Shown: positions 25,810 to 34,325 of the stretch, piece after piece
Layout of the letters: each line of letters opens with the position of its first letter
Position numbering within the stretch: the stretch's first letter is position 1
Source: Pseudomonas kermanshahensis
GTDB lineage: Bacteria; Pseudomonadota; Gammaproteobacteria; Pseudomonadales; Pseudomonadaceae
NCBI RefSeq assembly: GCF_014269205.2
Contig: NZ_JABWRY020000001.1
Coordinates: 4,822,001 to 4,886,000 of the forward strand
Length of the DNA stretch: 64,000 nucleotides
Direction of reading: 5' to 3'
The notes under the pieces: model-generated
Database searches by the model: none
What the model was told of the DNA's origin: nothing
The model's input: the letters and a program-made list of their open reading frames with translations, nothing else
Program-made: the position numbers and the translations under genes

Positions 25810-26697
25810 ATGGAATTCAAACAACTGCGCAGCTTCATCGAAGTGGTGCACCGCGGGGGCTTTACCCAAGCGGCGCAGACCCTGCACATCAGCCAGTCGG
25901 CGGTAAGCAAGCAAGTGGCTCAGCTGGAGCAAGATGTAGGCCAGCCACTGCTTGAGCGGCAGGCTTCGCAGCTGCACCTGACCGCCGCCGGGCGCATCGT
26001 GCTAGAGCGCGGCGAAGCGTTGTTGCGCCAGCGCCAGGCATTGCTCAGCGAACTGGATGACCTCGGCCAGATGGCACGCGGCGAATTGCGCCTGGGCTTG
26101 CCGATACTGGGCAGTGACGCCTTGTTCGCCGGCCTGTTCGCTGAATACCGGCGACGCTACCCCAACATCTCGATTCAATTGCTCGAAGGCGGCAGCCGCA
26201 GCGTCGAGCAGGCGGTGCGCAGCGGCGAGCTGGAGCTCGGTGGCAGCCTGACGCCCAGTGACGAAGCCTTCGCGTTCCAGCCATTTTGCAACGAGCCACT
26301 CGATGCCCTGCTACCGGCCGGGCATGCGCTGGCTGGGGAGGCTGGCGTGCATTTGCGGCAACTGGCCAATACGCCTTTTCTGCTGTATCAGCGCAGCTTC
26401 GTGCTTAATGACCGGCTGCTCAAGGCCTGCCAGCAGCAGGGTTTTACCCCGAAAGAAGGCGGGCGCAGTGGCCAGGCGGACTTCCTGGTGGCGTTGGTGG
26501 CAGCCGGCCAAGGCGTGGTGTTGCTGCCCCGTGTGGTGGCAAAGGCGCTGGAGCGCCCTGGGGTGGTGCGCTTGGCGCTGCAATCGCCGGACGACCTGCG
26601 TTGGGATATCGCATTCATCTGGCGGCGGGGGGCGTACCTGTCACGGGCGGCGCAGGCGTGGCTAGCGTTGTTGCGTGAGTGTGAGGTGCAGCGCTGA
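25810..26697 (+). CDS. LysR-family regulator divergent from lrgAB
   Basis: A 295-residue LysR-type regulator with the N-terminal HTH MEFKQLRSFIEVVHRGGFTQ...LHISQSAVSKQVAQLEQDVG. The effector domain has LRLGLPILGSDALFAGLFA. The divergent layout with lrgAB matches CidR-type control of this operon in other bacteria, where acetate or pyruvate stress is sensed. The ligand here is not known. Confidence 0.9.
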   Translation: MEFKQLRSFIEVVHRGGFTQAAQTLHISQSAVSKQVAQLEQDVGQPLLERQASQLHLTAAGRIVLERGEALLRQRQALLSELDDLGQMARGELRLGLPILGSDALFAGLFAEYRRRYPNISIQLLEGGSRSVEQAVRSGELELGGSLTPSDEAFAFQPFCNEPLDALLPAGHALAGEAGVHLRQLANTPFLLYQRSFVLNDRLLKACQQQGFTPKEGGRSGQADFLVALVAAGQGVVLLPRVVAKALERPGVVRLALQSPDDLRWDIAFIWRRGAYLSRAAQAWLALLRECEVQR

Positions 26698-26699
26698 CC

Positions 26700-26728
26700 T
26701 GTAGGAGCGGCCTTGCGCCGCTCCTACA
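26700..26728. terminator. REP-like hairpin between convergent genes
   Basis: An 11-bp perfect stem (26700-26710 with 26718-26728) lies between the LysR gene and the flavodoxin gene. It is a single REP unit that may end transcripts from both sides. Confidence 0.5.
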
Positions 26729-26732
26729 CGCG

Positions 26733-27188
26733 TCAGGCCTTCAGCGCCTGGGCAAATTCTGCCAACCACGGTTCGGCATCGGCTTCCGGGGTCACCGTTT
26801 CGCTGGCATCCAGGCGCAGCATCGGCTGCACTTCACGTACCCCCAACTCAGCGAACAACTCACGCATCTGCTCGCCGCCGCCGCAATAGGTATCGCCATA
26901 ACTGGCGTCGCCCAACGCAATCACCGCGCCCGGCAGGCCACGCCAGGCGGCGGGCAAGGTATCGCGAAGGGTGCTATACAGCGGCATGAGGTTGTCCGGC
27001 AGCTCGCCCATGCCGGTGGTCGAAGTCACCGCCAGAAAAGCCTGCGGTGCAAAACCTTCAAGGTCCTGCAGGGTGGCACGTGCAGCATGCCAGGCCTCAA
27101 AACCTGCGGCCTTGAGCAACGATTCGGCATGACGGGCGACTTCTTCGGCGGTGCCGTACACCGACCCGGAAATAATGGCGACTTTCAT
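26733..27188 (-). CDS. Flavodoxin (MioC-like)
   Basis: A 151-residue flavodoxin domain with the FMN phosphate loop ISGSVYGTAEEVARHAE, the 50s loop TSTTGMGELPDNL and the 90s loop LGDASYGDTYCGGG. It is like the small MioC/YqcA flavodoxins that carry electrons to partner reductases. It diverges from the LOV gene across 115 bp. Its redox partner is not evident. Confidence 0.88.
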   Translation of the reverse strand: MKVAIISGSVYGTAEEVARHAESLLKAAGFEAWHAARATLQDLEGFAPQAFLAVTSTTGMGELPDNLMPLYSTLRDTLPAAWRGLPGAVIALGDASYGDTYCGGGEQMRELFAELGVREVQPMLRLDASETVTPEADAEPWLAEFAQALKA

Positions 27189-27303
27189 CGGGAAGAGGAT
27201 TCCGAAACTGAGTGAAAACGTAGGATACTAGCATTCAACGCTGGCAAAAGGCCGCCCCTACCTAAGTACCAGCCCCCCTGCCTCTTCGCCCAATGGCCCG
27301 AAC

Positions 27304-27732
27304 ATGATCAACGCGCAACTGCTGCAATCCATGGTCGATGCGTCCAATGACGGGATCGTGGTCGCTGAACAGGAAGGCGAAGACACCATCCTGATCTACG
27401 TGAACGCCGCCTTCGAACGCCTGACCGGCTACACCCGTGACGACATTCTTTATCAGGATTGCCGCTTCCTGCAGGGCAGTGACCGCGACCAGCTCGGCCG
27501 TGCGCGCATTCGCAAAGCCTTGGCCGAAGGCCGGCCATGCCGAGAGGTGCTGCGCAACTACCGCAAAGACGGCAGCGCGTTCTGGAACGAGTTGTCGATC
27601 ACACCGGTGAAAAGCGACGCCGACCAACGCACCTACTTCATCGGTATCCAGAAGGACGTCAGCCGCCAGGTCGAGCTGGAACGCGAACTGGCCGAAATGT
27701 GCGCGCGTCCGAAAAACGACCTACGCTCCTGA
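27304..27732 (+). CDS. Short LOV photoreceptor (PpSB1-LOV type)
   Basis: A 142-residue stand-alone LOV protein: one PAS/LOV core plus N- and C-terminal helices, with no effector domain. The photoactive cysteine is C53 in QDCRFLQG, which forms the flavin adduct in blue light. NAAFERLTGY and the final IGIQKDVSRQVELERELAE coiled helix complete the fold. The sequence and length match P. putida PpSB1-LOV closely. Published work on KT2440 shows that ppSB-LOV genes next to LitR-type pplR genes are needed for light-induced transcription. Here a pplR3-like gene is two genes away. Confidence 0.95.
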   Translation: MINAQLLQSMVDASNDGIVVAEQEGEDTILIYVNAAFERLTGYTRDDILYQDCRFLQGSDRDQLGRARIRKALAEGRPCREVLRNYRKDGSAFWNELSITPVKSDADQRTYFIGIQKDVSRQVELERELAEMCARPKNDLRS

Positions 27733-27791
27733 ACCAAACGCGCTACGCACGGTCAATCCCGTTGAAGAAATCGCCACCTCCGAGTTCGATC

Positions 27792-28409
27792 ATGCAAGCA
27801 GATGCGCTCCTGACCCAGGACGAGCTGGATTTCATACAGAACATGCAGCATTCGCCACAACTGAACCTGGCTGACTCGATGTCCAGCCTGCTGGTCAATG
27901 GCGACCGCCGGATCCAGACCTTGCTCACCCGTTTGGTGGCCAACGAGCAGGTAACCTTGCAGGCGCAGTTCAACAACCAGCAGATCAGCTTTCCGCTGCA
28001 ACTGGTGGAAGACGAGTTCCATGCCCTGCACCTGCAGCTGGGCTCACCGGAAATCTACGAAGACGGCCCGATGCTACGCCCATGGCGCTTGTCCATGGAC
28101 CAACCAAGCGCGTTGCTGGATACACACGATCAGCCGAGCGGCCTGTGGGTTCGCGAAATTTCGTTCAAGGGCGCGCTGGTCGAGATCCGCGACCTGGCGC
28201 AAGCCCCTGCACGTTTCGAGTTGCATTTCGCACCGGCCGGCATTGCCCCCATCGAGCTGCACGGGGTGCTGCGCCGACGCATTGGCCCTGACCTGGCGGC
28301 CTACGATTTAAGCCGCAGCCCGGTCGAAGAAATCGAGCGCCTGCGCGGCTATATCCTGCAAGCCCATCGTCAGGCGCACCCAGAGCTGCACAGTCAGGTG
28401 TCGAGCTGA
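27792..28409 (+). CDS. Conserved protein, PilZ-like C-terminal half
   Basis: A 205-residue soluble protein: an N-terminal domain (about 1-100), then a C-terminal half with WVREISFKGALVEI, which resembles the beta-barrel of PilZ domains. The two c-di-GMP motifs are incomplete: no RxxxR is obvious, and the D/NxSxxG motif reads EISFKG. c-di-GMP binding is therefore doubtful. It follows the LOV gene by 59 bp on the same strand and ends in a 16-bp convergent overlap with the MerR gene. It may belong to the light module, but that is inference. Confidence 0.6.
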   Translation: MQADALLTQDELDFIQNMQHSPQLNLADSMSSLLVNGDRRIQTLLTRLVANEQVTLQAQFNNQQISFPLQLVEDEFHALHLQLGSPEIYEDGPMLRPWRLSMDQPSALLDTHDQPSGLWVREISFKGALVEIRDLAQAPARFELHFAPAGIAPIELHGVLRRRIGPDLAAYDLSRSPVEEIERLRGYILQAHRQAHPELHSQVSS

Positions 28410-29344
28410 CCGGCCAGAAACTGCCGCAACCGCTGACGCATCACGCTGCTCTCTGCCCCCAGGCAGGCCACCGGGCTGCCTGCCAGGCTGTCCTGGGCCA
28501 GCTCGGCCACTTCACCGGCAAGCAATAACGGGCATTCCAGGCCAACCACCAAGCGCTCGAGGCGTTTGCTCAATTCCACGGTGGGCGCCTGATTGGAGAA
28601 CAACACCAAGGCATCAGGCTTGAGACGCTCGCAGATCAGCATCAGCTCCTGCAGGGGTTGCCCAGGCGCCAACAAGCTCACCCCCACCTCGTCGCTGCCC
28701 AGCAACAAGGCGGTCACCAGCAGCTCCAGTTCGTGACATGGCCCCGGCAAGGGTGCCAGCAACACCGTGCGGCTGCGGGCCATGCGCGCCAGTTGAAGTC
28801 GCACGAACACTCGCCCGCGCAAGAACTGATCCAGAAACAGCCATGCGCTGGCCTGCCCAAAGGCCCGCGGACCGTAACCACCCTGGCCTGCTGCCAGGTC
28901 GTGCCACACCGGCATGAAGATATCGCCGAACACTTGATCCAGGGGATGGCCAGCTAACACCTGATCGAACAAACGGTGAAGGCTCGCGCTGTCGAAGCGC
29001 TGCACCGCCTCGAGAATCTGCTGCTGCCAGGCCAGGCGCACATTCATCAGGTCGCTGCTTTGCTGCACCTGCGCCTGGCACCGCACCAGGATGCTACCCA
29101 CCTTGCTCACCGCCACGCCGCGCTCCAGCCAGCCCAGGATGCTGCGGATATCGTCGATATCAGCCTGGGAGTACAGACGATGGCCACTGGCGGTGCGGGT
29201 TGGTTGAATGAGGCCGTAGCGACGCTCCCAGGCGCGCAAGGTGACCGGGTTGACGCCTGTCAGTCGGGAGACTTCCCGAATCGGGAACAGCTCCTGATGT
29301 TCCAGGCCCGCATCGACTGCCGAGCTACGTCCCTGTTTGTTCAT
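28394..29344 (-). CDS. pplR3: MerR-family class II LitR regulator (PplR3-like)
   Basis: A 316-residue regulator with an N-terminal MerR winged helix (FPIREVSRLTGVNPVTLRAWERRYGLIQPTRTASGHRLY) and a C-terminal helical plus Rossmann-like domain as in CarH/LitR. The usual B12-binding motif DxHxxG is absent, which is the class II trait. In P. putida KT2440, pplR3 is the gene beside ppSB1-LOV, and three PplR proteins with LOV partners control light-induced genes. This gene's position next to the LOV protein supports the same assignment. The start has no strong Shine-Dalgarno sequence. Confidence 0.85.
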   Translation of the reverse strand: MNKQGRSSAVDAGLEHQELFPIREVSRLTGVNPVTLRAWERRYGLIQPTRTASGHRLYSQADIDDIRSILGWLERGVAVSKVGSILVRCQAQVQQSSDLMNVRLAWQQQILEAVQRFDSASLHRLFDQVLAGHPLDQVFGDIFMPVWHDLAAGQGGYGPRAFGQASAWLFLDQFLRGRVFVRLQLARMARSRTVLLAPLPGPCHELELLVTALLLGSDEVGVSLLAPGQPLQELMLICERLKPDALVLFSNQAPTVELSKRLERLVVGLECPLLLAGEVAELAQDSLAGSPVACLGAESSVMRQRLRQFLAGQLDT

Positions 29345-29562
29345 CTGCACTTTGTACCCTGTGTGCCGAAGTTGAACTTGTATGTTACTACGACAGCATA
29401 GGCCGCCGGTTAACAACCGTTTGCCAGCCAACACTTGCCGAACATTGCAATATCGCGATAATTCGCGCCCGATTCTTGCATGCACGCTGGCGTCGCCCAC
29501 CACCCCGGGCGACGCAGCCAAGGGGCCAGCTACCCGCCAGCCCCGTCGCCAGGAGATACACG

Positions 29563-30123
29563 ATGTCTACCCCACCCGTCACCTTGATGGTGTCGCGCCG
29601 CGCCGCCCATGGCCGCTACCAGGACCTGCTGACCTGGCTCCATGAAGGCGAGCAACTGGCCACCGACTTCCCCGGCTACCTCGGCTCCGGCATCCTGGCA
29701 CCACCCCGTGACAGCGATGAATTCCAGATCATCTTCCGCTTCAGCGACGAACCTACCCTGCACGCCTGGGAGCACTCCGCTTCGCGCAAGGCCTGGCTGC
29801 AACGTGGCAACGGGCTGTTCGAGCGCCCCAAAGAGGCGCGTGTCAGTGGTATCGATGACTGGTTTGGCACCCATACGGTGCAAAAACCGCCGCGCTGGAA
29901 GCAGGCCGTCGCCATCTGGCTGGCCTTTTTCCCCGTGTCGTTGCTGTTCAACCTGCTGTTCGGCCATTGGCTGGCAGGCCTCGACCTGGTACCACGGGTG
30001 ATGCTCAGTACCCTGGCCCTGACGCCAGTGATGGTCTACCTGTTCATCCCCCTCTCCACCCGCTTGCTGGCCGGCTGGCTGAACCCTGCTGCGCCCACCC
30101 CAGCAGCGCTGCGCAGCCGCTGA
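29563..30123 (+). CDS. ABM-domain protein with membrane C-terminus
   Basis: A 186-residue protein with an N-terminal antibiotic-biosynthesis-monooxygenase (ferredoxin-like) domain (VSRRAAHGRYQDLLTWLHEGEQLATDFPGYLGS). Two C-terminal membrane helices follow (AVAIWLAFFPVSLLFNLLFGHWL, VMLSTLALTPVMVYLFIPL). ATG 29563 has AGGAGA six bases upstream; a longer frame from 29476 is unsupported. The enzyme activity and partner are unknown. It is the gene before folM, 62 bp away. Confidence 0.8.
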   Translation: MSTPPVTLMVSRRAAHGRYQDLLTWLHEGEQLATDFPGYLGSGILAPPRDSDEFQIIFRFSDEPTLHAWEHSASRKAWLQRGNGLFERPKEARVSGIDDWFGTHTVQKPPRWKQAVAIWLAFFPVSLLFNLLFGHWLAGLDLVPRVMLSTLALTPVMVYLFIPLSTRLLAGWLNPAAPTPAALRSR

Positions 30124-30185
30124 GGGCTGGTCTACAAGAGGGAAACAGTTCGGGTATGCTGGGCGGCAACGAAAGGACAGACAAG

Positions 30186-30902
30186 TTGACCGCCCCGAAC
30201 ATGAACAGCCCAATTCTCGTTACCGGAGCCAGCCAGCGCGTCGGGCTGGCCCTTGCCCTCGAACTGGCCCAGGCCGGCCATACTGTGATCAGTGCCAGCC
30301 GCAGCCTCCAGCCGCAGTCCGTACACCCCAACATCGTGCAGTTCCAGGCTGACCTGTGCCTGGCCGCCGACCGCCAGGCGCTTATCGACTACCTGCAAGG
30401 CAACTACGACGGCTTGCGCGCGATCATTCACAACGCCTCGCTGTGGCTCGACGATGGCCTGGCCAACCTCGACACCATGTTCCGCCTGCACGTCGAAGCG
30501 CCCTACCACCTCAACCTGGCCCTGGGCGAGATGCTCGGCAAGGCCGGCAGCGCGGGCAAAGCCGACATCATCCACATCTGCGACGAAACGTCTTCGCGGG
30601 GCAGCAAGAGCCACATCGGCTACGCCGCCACCAAAGCCGCGCTGCAGAACATGGTGCTGTCGTTCGCCGAAAAATATGCGCCCCAGGTGCACGTCAACGG
30701 TATCCTGCCTGGGCTGCTGATCCTCAAGGAAGGGGGCGATGAAGCCTACCGCCAGCAGACCTTGAAAAAGGCCCTGCTGGAATTCGAACCCGGCGCCGGC
30801 CCGCTGATCGAGACGGTCAAATACCTGCTCGAAAGCCAGTACAGTACCGGTAGCCAGGTGGTCATCAACGGTGGCCGCCACCTGAAGAATCGCATGACCT
30901 GA
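30186..30902 (+). CDS. folM: Dihydromonapterin/dihydrofolate reductase FolM
   Basis: A 238-residue short-chain dehydrogenase/reductase of the FolM group, reducing dihydromonapterin to tetrahydromonapterin with NADPH. It has the FolM/PTR1-type TGASQRVG cofactor loop, and YxxxK at Y146/K150 in GYAATKAALQ. TTG 30186 has AAGGA eight bases upstream; the ATG at 30201 lacks such a site but is an alternative. DUF1244 and HopJ genes follow closely. Tetrahydromonapterin is the cofactor of phenylalanine hydroxylase in pseudomonads, a link to the homogentisate genes nearby. Confidence 0.88.
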   Translation: MTAPNMNSPILVTGASQRVGLALALELAQAGHTVISASRSLQPQSVHPNIVQFQADLCLAADRQALIDYLQGNYDGLRAIIHNASLWLDDGLANLDTMFRLHVEAPYHLNLALGEMLGKAGSAGKADIIHICDETSSRGSKSHIGYAATKAALQNMVLSFAEKYAPQVHVNGILPGLLILKEGGDEAYRQQTLKKALLEFEPGAGPLIETVKYLLESQYSTGSQVVINGGRHLKNRMT

Positions 30903-30911
30903 GAGAAGCCC

Positions 30912-31208
30912 ATGACCCCGCAACAACAGCTCGAACTCGAAGCCGCCGCGTTCCGGCGCCTGGTCGAACACCTGCAGAAACGAACCGACGTGCAGAACAT
31001 CGACCTGAGGAACCTGTCCGGTTTCTGCCGTAATTGCCTGTCCAAGTGGTACAAGGCCGCGGCTGACGAGCGTCAGGTCGACCTGAGCCTGGATGACGCC
31101 CGCGAAGCGGTGTACGGCATGCCCTACGCCGAGTGGAAAGCCCAACACCAGAAAGAAGCCAGCGCCGAACAACAAGCGGCGTTCGAAAAAGGAAAACCTC
31201 GTGACTGA
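30912..31208 (+). CDS. DUF1244 domain protein
   Basis: A 98-residue protein of the DUF1244 family with the conserved LSGFCRNCLSKWYKAAA cysteine motif and AREAVYGMPYAEWKA. Function is unknown. It begins nine bases after folM and overlaps the HopJ-like gene by eight bases, so the three form an operon. Confidence 0.88.
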   Translation: MTPQQQLELEAAAFRRLVEHLQKRTDVQNIDLRNLSGFCRNCLSKWYKAAADERQVDLSLDDAREAVYGMPYAEWKAQHQKEASAEQQAAFEKGKPRD

Positions 31209-31542
31209 TCTGAACACCCTGCGCGCCAGCCTGGCCAGCGGCGAACACCTCTTTGCCGACACCTTGGCCTTTATCGCCGCCCACTACAGCTACCAGCCGC
31301 AAGCCTTCAACAACGGCGGTGTGGAAAACGCCGCAGGGCAGAACGAAGGCTCGTGCAAGACCCTGGGCCTGGCCCTGCTGGAAGGCTTGAGCGATGAAGA
31401 GGCCCTGCTGGCCTTTGGTGAGCATTATCGCGATGTCGTGGCCACGCCAGAGGGCAGTGACCATGGCAATATCCGGGCGCTGATCGAGCATGGCCTGGCG
31501 GGTGTGAAATTTACCGCGCAGCCGCTTTCGCGCAAGGCTTGA
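31201..31542 (+). CDS. HopJ-type III effector-like protein
   Basis: A 113-residue HopJ family protein (FIAAHYSYQPQAFNNGGVENAAGQNEGSCK). Despite the name, it is a widespread housekeeping-like family with no type III secretion signal here, and its role is unknown. GTG 31201 lies inside the DUF1244 stop, with AAGGAAAA upstream. It ends just before a terminator-like hairpin. Confidence 0.85.
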   Translation: MTDLNTLRASLASGEHLFADTLAFIAAHYSYQPQAFNNGGVENAAGQNEGSCKTLGLALLEGLSDEEALLAFGEHYRDVVATPEGSDHGNIRALIEHGLAGVKFTAQPLSRKA

Positions 31543-31549
31543 GATTGCT

Positions 31550-31593
31550 GGGGCCGCTGTGCGGCCCTTTCGCAGGCAAGCCAGCTCCTACAG
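31550..31593 (+). terminator. Terminator hairpin after hopJ, then single REP arm
   Basis: GGGCCGC, TGT, GCGGCCC, TTT at 31551-31570 forms a terminator-like hairpin. A single REP arm (the same variant as at 3646) follows to 31593. It ends the folM operon. Confidence 0.65.
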
Positions 31594-31638
31594 GGGCAGC
31601 ACAGGCCTCAGATATTGCCCAGGCCCTGTGAGGGGCAA

Positions 31639-32547
31639 TCAGCTGATGATCTGCCCCGGCCTGTTCGGCGGCAATTCACCGCACTGCAGCCATGCCAGCG
31701 CAATCGGCCACAAGCGCTCGCGAAAGCGGTCATGGAAAAACGCGAAATGGCCTATTTCCTCGACCGAGATATCCACAGGCGCAATGCGCAGGTGCTGGCG
31801 CTCGGCCCCCTGCAAATACCCTAGCAACCGCTCTGTCGCCGCCTCGGTGCCGAATGGGTCATCGGTGAGGCTGATCGCCAGCGTCGCCGCCTGGACGTGC
31901 GCAAACGGCACCCTCTGCAACCTGCGCCCGCTTGGCCGGTGCTCGTAGCGTGGCGTACGGGTAGTCCAGTCGTGCACCACGCCCGCCGGGGTGTCTTCCA
32001 TCCAGCCGAGGCGCTTGCCGGGGAAGTAGCCGAAGGCGTGGGTCAGCAAGGGCATCACCACATGCCATTTGCCGAACAGGCGCCAGCGCTGATCCGCCGC
32101 ATAATCGCGCCAGTAGGCGAACTGCGCGCCCACCATCACCACCCGCCTGACCCGGCCAGCAGACGGCGCCAGCCCCACTGCGCAACCGCCAAAACTGTGC
32201 CCCACCACATCGATGGGCTGGCCGGGGAATGCCTGTTCGGCGTGTGTCAGCATGGCTTCGAAGTCCAACTGCCCCCAATCGCTCCAGGACGCCTGAAAAC
32301 CACGCAACGTTGGCGGCCGAGATTCGCCGATGCCGCGGTAATCGTAGGTGAGCACATCGCAGCCCTGGGCGAACAGGTAGTCGGCAAACCGCGTGTAGTA
32401 GCGGCAACGCACCGAAGTGGCGGCGTTGATGATCACCAGCGGGCGCTGGGGATTGGCCTGGGCGTGGCGCCAGCAGAAGCCGCCGAGGCTGTAGCCGTCG
32501 GCTGCGGTGTGGCGAAAGGCGATGGCGGGTTGGGTGAGGCTGCTCAT
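31639..32547 (-). CDS. Alpha/beta hydrolase (Ser nucleophile)
   Basis: A 302-residue hydrolase with a canonical nucleophile elbow VVGHSFGGCAVGL (S118) and a late EEIGHFAFFHDRF that can supply the His. The ATG at 32547 is preferred, with CAGG nine bases upstream; a longer frame from 32583 is possible. It is transcribed toward the folM operon terminator. The substrate is unknown; esterase or thioesterase activity is only a family guess. Confidence 0.82.
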   Translation of the reverse strand: MSSLTQPAIAFRHTAADGYSLGGFCWRHAQANPQRPLVIINAATSVRCRYYTRFADYLFAQGCDVLTYDYRGIGESRPPTLRGFQASWSDWGQLDFEAMLTHAEQAFPGQPIDVVGHSFGGCAVGLAPSAGRVRRVVMVGAQFAYWRDYAADQRWRLFGKWHVVMPLLTHAFGYFPGKRLGWMEDTPAGVVHDWTTRTPRYEHRPSGRRLQRVPFAHVQAATLAISLTDDPFGTEAATERLLGYLQGAERQHLRIAPVDISVEEIGHFAFFHDRFRERLWPIALAWLQCGELPPNRPGQIIS

Positions 32548-32588
32548 GGCGCACATCCTGTTGTTGTGCGCCAACGCTAGCAAAAAAA

Positions 32589-32711
32589 TCGGGGGCTGTA
32601 CCGGCCTCTTCGCGGGGCAAGCCCGCTCCCACAGGTCTCCACGGCTCTTTGGCTCAGTGGATACCCTGTGGGAGCGGGCTTGCCCCGCGAAGAGGCCGGT
32701 ACAGCCCCCGA
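32589..32711. repeat. 46-bp perfect REP inverted repeat
   Basis: Arms at 32589-32634 and 32666-32711 are exact reverse complements over 46 bp, around a 31-bp loop. They hold the GGGGCAAGCCCGC core. It sits between a hydrolase gene and fabV. Confidence 0.9.
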
Positions 32712-32725
32712 CTTTTCAGCCTTGG

Positions 32726-33937
32726 TTACAGCTCGATGCAGTCGAACTCTACGTCGGTAGCCACGTCTTCGTCGTAGTTGACGTCAGCGCGCTCGAAGCC
32801 GAACAGGTTGAGGAACTGCTTCTTGTAACCGGCATAGTCGGTCAGCTCGAACAGGTTCTCGGTGGTGACTTGCGGCCACAGCGCTTTGCAGGCGTTCTGT
32901 ACGTCGTCACGCAGTTCCCAGTCGTCCAGGCGCAGGCGGCCTTTCTCGTCGACCTCAGCCGCAGCGCCATCGGCGCGGTACAGGCGATCACGGTACATGC
33001 GGTCCAGTTGGTCCTGGGTACCTTCGTGCACGCCTTTCTCCTGCATGATCTTGAAGACCATCGACAGGTACAGCGGCATCACCGGAATAGCCGAGCTGGC
33101 CTGGGTGACCACCGACTTCAGCACGGCCACGTTGGCGCCGCCTTTGACTTCGCCGGCCAGTTTCTGGTCCAGGCGCAGTGCGGTTTCGTCCAGGTCCTGC
33201 TTGGCCTGGCCCAGCGCGCCGTGCCAGTAGATCGGCCAGGTGATGTCGCTGCCGATGTAGCTGAAGGCCACGGTGCGGGCGCCTTCGGCCAGCACGTCGG
33301 CACCGGCCAGGGCATCGATCCACAGCTGCCAGTCCTGGCCACCCATGACGGTGACGGTGTCAGCGATTTCCTGCTCGGTAGCCGGCTCGATGCTGGCCTC
33401 GATGATGGTGTCCTTGTTGGTGTCGATGGCGGTCGACTTGTACGGCTGGCCAATTGGCTTGAGCGCCGAACGGATCACTTCACCGGTCTTCGGCAGCTTG
33501 CGCACCGGGGACGCCAGGGAGTAGATGACCAGGTCGACCTTGCCGCCCATTTCGTTCTTGATCAGCTCGATGACCTTGGCACGGGCTTCATCGGAGAAGG
33601 CGTCGCCGTTGATCGACTTGCTGTACAGGCCCTCGGCCTTGGCGAACTTGTCGAACGCGGCAGAGTTGTACCAGCCAGCGGTACCGGCCTTGGCCTCGGT
33701 ACCTGGTTTTTCGAAGAACACACCCAAGGTGTCGGCTTTGAAGCCGAACGCTGCGGTAATGCGCGCTGCCAGGCCGTAGCCGCTGGAAGCACCGATCACC
33801 AGGACCTTCTTCGGGCCATCCTCGCGCACGCCCAGCTTGCGGGTGGCTTCGATCTGGTCACGGACGTTGAGCTCGCAGCCCTTCGGGTGGGTCGTGGTGC
33901 AGATGAAACCGCGGACCTTAGGATGAATGATGGCCAA
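32726..33937 (-). CDS. fabV: Trans-2-enoyl-CoA/enoyl-ACP reductase FabV
   Basis: A 403-residue NADH-dependent enoyl reductase for fatty-acid synthesis. Visible are the nucleotide-binding [12 protein letters not shown], and the Y-x8-K catalytic pair typical of FabV at Y237 and K246 ([11 protein letters not shown]). The C-terminus [15 protein letters not shown] is also family-typical. The true start is the TTG at 33937 with GAGG eight bases upstream, giving [10 protein letters not shown] as in other FabV proteins. FabV often gives triclosan resistance. A REP pair separates it from the hydrolase. Confidence 0.93.
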   Translation of the reverse strand: MAIIHPKVRGFICTTTHPKGCELNVRDQIEATRKLGVREDGPKKVLVIGASSGYGLAARITAAFGFKADTLGVFFEKPGTEAKAGTAGWYNSAAFDKFAKAEGLYSKSINGDAFSDEARAKVIELIKNEMGGKVDLVIYSLASPVRKLPKTGEVIRSALKPIGQPYKSTAIDTNKDTIIEASIEPATEQEIADTVTVMGGQDWQLWIDALAGADVLAEGARTVAFSYIGSDITWPIYWHGALGQAKQDLDETALRLDQKLAGEVKGGANVAVLKSVVTQASSAIPVMPLYLSMVFKIMQEKGVHEGTQDQLDRMYRDRLYRADGAAAEVDEKGRLRLDDWELRDDVQNACKALWPQVTTENLFELTDYAGYKKQFLNLFGFERADVNYDEDVATDVEFDCIEL

Positions 33938-34325
33938 TGTCTGTACCTCGTCAGGTTTATGCCAGGGAAGCGCCGCCACGGGCGATTCCGATTGATCAGA
34001 GGGTGAGACTACCCCCGCAGGTTATCGGACACATCTTACGGGGTGATTCGGGGGGATTCAAAAGCGCGCTCGTTGGCATCAGCCTTCAATCTTCGTACTC
34101 GGTCTTGATTTCCGGGTCTTGCCAGGTGCTTTTATCGGCTGTGGTGCATTGGGTGGCGGCGAATGCTGTGCTGCTGCCGATCAGGAGAGCGCAAGCGTGC
34201 CCGCGTCATTCATTTGTTTTCCAGATCAATCCAAAAGAAAAACAAACTTAACAAATGAACCAAACCCACCGATGCTGACGGCATCCTGCCCTTGCGGCGC
34301 TCACCCTTGCACGGAGAACAACAAC
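33938..34325. other. 388-bp gap: divergent promoters and A-rich leader
   Basis: The region lies between divergent fabV and thiolase genes. Small frames here have no coding look. Near 34230-34246 an A-rich stretch holds AAGAAAAA and AAAAACAA, both of which fit the Crc/Hfq motif AANAANAA, about 80 bp before the thiolase start. No other structure was recognised. Confidence 0.5.

Noticed and set aside
31201..31542. HopJ-like protein as a sign of a type III secretion system
   Set aside because: No secretion genes or export signal are present; the family is common in non-pathogens and the gene is in an operon with folM.
33937..34251. 104-codon frame in the fabV-thiolase gap
   Set aside because: It starts on the opposite strand of the fabV 5' end, has no ribosome-binding site and no family resemblance.
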